Assembly: GCF_032884065.1 (NCBI RefSeq)
Contig: NC_088881.1
Coordinates: 430,001-494,000 of the forward strand
Direction of reading: 5' to 3'
Source of the DNA: Artemia franciscana
Lineage: Eukaryota > Arthropoda > Branchiopoda > Anostraca > Artemiidae
DNA length: 64,000 bases
Numbering within the stretch: position 1 is the first letter of the stretch; every line of letters begins with the position of its first letter. Positions 62,650-64,000 of this stretch are shown one piece after another. The notes beneath the pieces were generated by a model. The model worked only from the letters and a program-made list of their open reading frames with translations. It was not told the DNA's origin and did no database searches. A program made the position numbers and the translations under genes.

Positions 62650-63600
62650 TATTATATATATATTCGGCTTAATATATATATTAATAGAGCACAGTGACTC
62701 GAATCATATTGAAGTAAGAGGCAGGTGTCATTTTACACCTCTTGAAGAGTCATTTTAGGATGTCACCACATTCCCTAGGCATTTTGTATGGAGTCTAGAG
62801 CAGCCACTCATGCAAAAGGAAGAGTACCCTCTCTCATCAACACTCAAAATCTCAAAATTTCCACTCTAATTTCAAATATGCACGCCTCCCTCTCCCTGTG
62901 GACAAAATTCCTGTGCATATACATACTTTGGATTCAGCAAAAGGAACTATCTATAATTAAAAAAAAACAATCTGTTTTATTTCCCATGTTTGTCTTTTTC
63001 CACAAAAAAAAAAAGTTCCCTGAAAAATTAATGAAGAATGTGTACCTTTGTTTGCAGTAAAATAATAAAAATGTTACTTTGTTAAAAAGGCTAATTTGTT
63101 TTTCATCCTCAAGAGACGATTTTTTACTAATGACAATATACGTTGCTCAGGCTTTCCCCTTTATATGATGACCAAATATAATTTATTCAAGCTTCGCATT
63201 ATACCACCAACTCAAGAGGGCTATAGGAAAGACATGATGTTTATCAACACTAAAATCTTTTATGAACCATGCTTAACCACCACAAATAAAACTTTTAGGA
63301 ATCAAAAGCGACATTTTCAAAGAGCCAAAAAAAAATACATCACGATTACAACATTTCAAAATTTCTTTAATTTTTTGAATAAAAACTGTTTAGTATTTTT
63401 ATTTTTAATTATTAAATAATTTAATAATTTTCATTATTTTTATATATTTTATTATTTATTATATCGTATTACTTTTTAAAGAAAAACTGAAACTTAAAGG
63501 AATCGATAGCAATGTCTTCAAATAGCAAAAAGTATAAATTGCGATATGTGCCATACCAAAATGGAACTCAAATCAGTACTGTAAGTTGCAAGTTTTATCA
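62650..63600. other. RPB2 upstream intron, no exon seen
   Basis: AT-rich. The plus-strand open frames at 62788 and 63096 have no family resemblance. The missing 5' exons of RPB2 were looked for on the minus strand and not found. Confidence 0.4.
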
Positions 63601-63609
63601 AATAAATTC

Positions 63610-63765
63610 TTTATCGATCTGTCCATGTTACCCAACGTTACCTTTCCATCTTCATTTATTCCTAGCCTTAGCGACTTAAGTCTTCTCATTAATTCTCAAG
63701 CATATTCTAGCCCCCTCAACTCGCAAAACCTCTAAAAGCTCAATGAACTTCAACGCAATGAACTA
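63610..63765 (-). mobile_element. LINE with (TAG)n tail, copy 5 (internal RT fragment)
   Basis: Matches 51870-52000 (TTATTCCTAGCCTTAG, AACTCGCAAAACCTCTAAAA), i.e. the LKINVKKTKSLRLGISE region of the reverse transcriptase. No tail is seen; both ends are truncated. Confidence 0.7.
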
Positions 63766-64000
63766 TTTTGAATAGCCAGACTGTTTTCTATGCTTAAATA
63801 TGCGCTTTCTTTCGTATCTTTTTTTCTTCGACAAGTAACTGATGTTTGAGACACATGTTGATCAATCATGCCAAGTCCTAGAATAAGTTTATCAGTTTTA
63901 TCAATCTGTTACTTAACTAATATTTTATCAATTATTTTCTTGTTGTAAAAATTTCATATCACAAAAATTTCAAAAACGACGGACCATATCATAAATACAG

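Noticed and set aside
62788..63419. Two plus-strand frames upstream of RPB2 in-window exon 1
   Set aside because: No family resemblance, AT-biased composition, opposite strand to the gene.

Overview
This is a window of an AT-rich, intron-rich animal nuclear genome. Two conserved housekeeping genes, both on the minus strand, are embedded in a large mass of retroelement relics, foldback elements, minisatellites and long (AT)n arrays. The protein sequences look arthropod-like. A crustacean such as the brine shrimp Artemia is my guess, from the long introns, the (AT)n arrays and the style of the dispersed repeats. It is a guess and was not tested.

Layout, left to right: (1) About 1-7.3 kb: two exons (2759-2913 and 6866-7316, minus) of an SLC33A1-type acetyl-CoA transporter; the gene runs off the left edge and its 5' end was not found. 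(2) About 7.3-15.2 kb: intergenic, with a LINE reverse-transcriptase relic, a long inverted repeat (9.4-10.0 kb) and a cluster of foldback and companion repeats (10.9-13.1 kb). (3) 15.2-62.1 kb: fourteen exons of the gene for RPB2, the second-largest subunit of RNA polymerase II. All splice junctions could be placed by GT/AG rule, reading frame and protein conservation. They encode 903 residues, roughly the C-terminal three quarters of the protein; the 5' exons lie beyond the right edge. The coding sequence is only about 2.7 kb of 47 kb. (4) 62.1-64 kb: an upstream RPB2 intron with two LINE tail relics.

The introns hold fragments of at least four kinds of retroelement: a LINE with a (TAG)n tail in five copies, three with target-site duplications; LINE relics with jockey/CR1-like domains; a Penelope-like reverse-transcriptase relic; and a tRNA-derived SINE-like element. 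They also hold foldback elements, a possible pogo/Tigger end, a satellite with a three-monomer higher-order period, several minisatellites, and (AT)n runs up to about 250 bp.

No new biochemical system was found. The most interesting signal is a recurring local event: short tandem duplications that copy the edge of an exon together with its splice site into the neighbouring intron. It is seen beside RPB2 in-window exons 3, 4 and 9, and as a decayed exon copy in the SLC33A1 gene. In two cases the duplicated splice site still looks usable.
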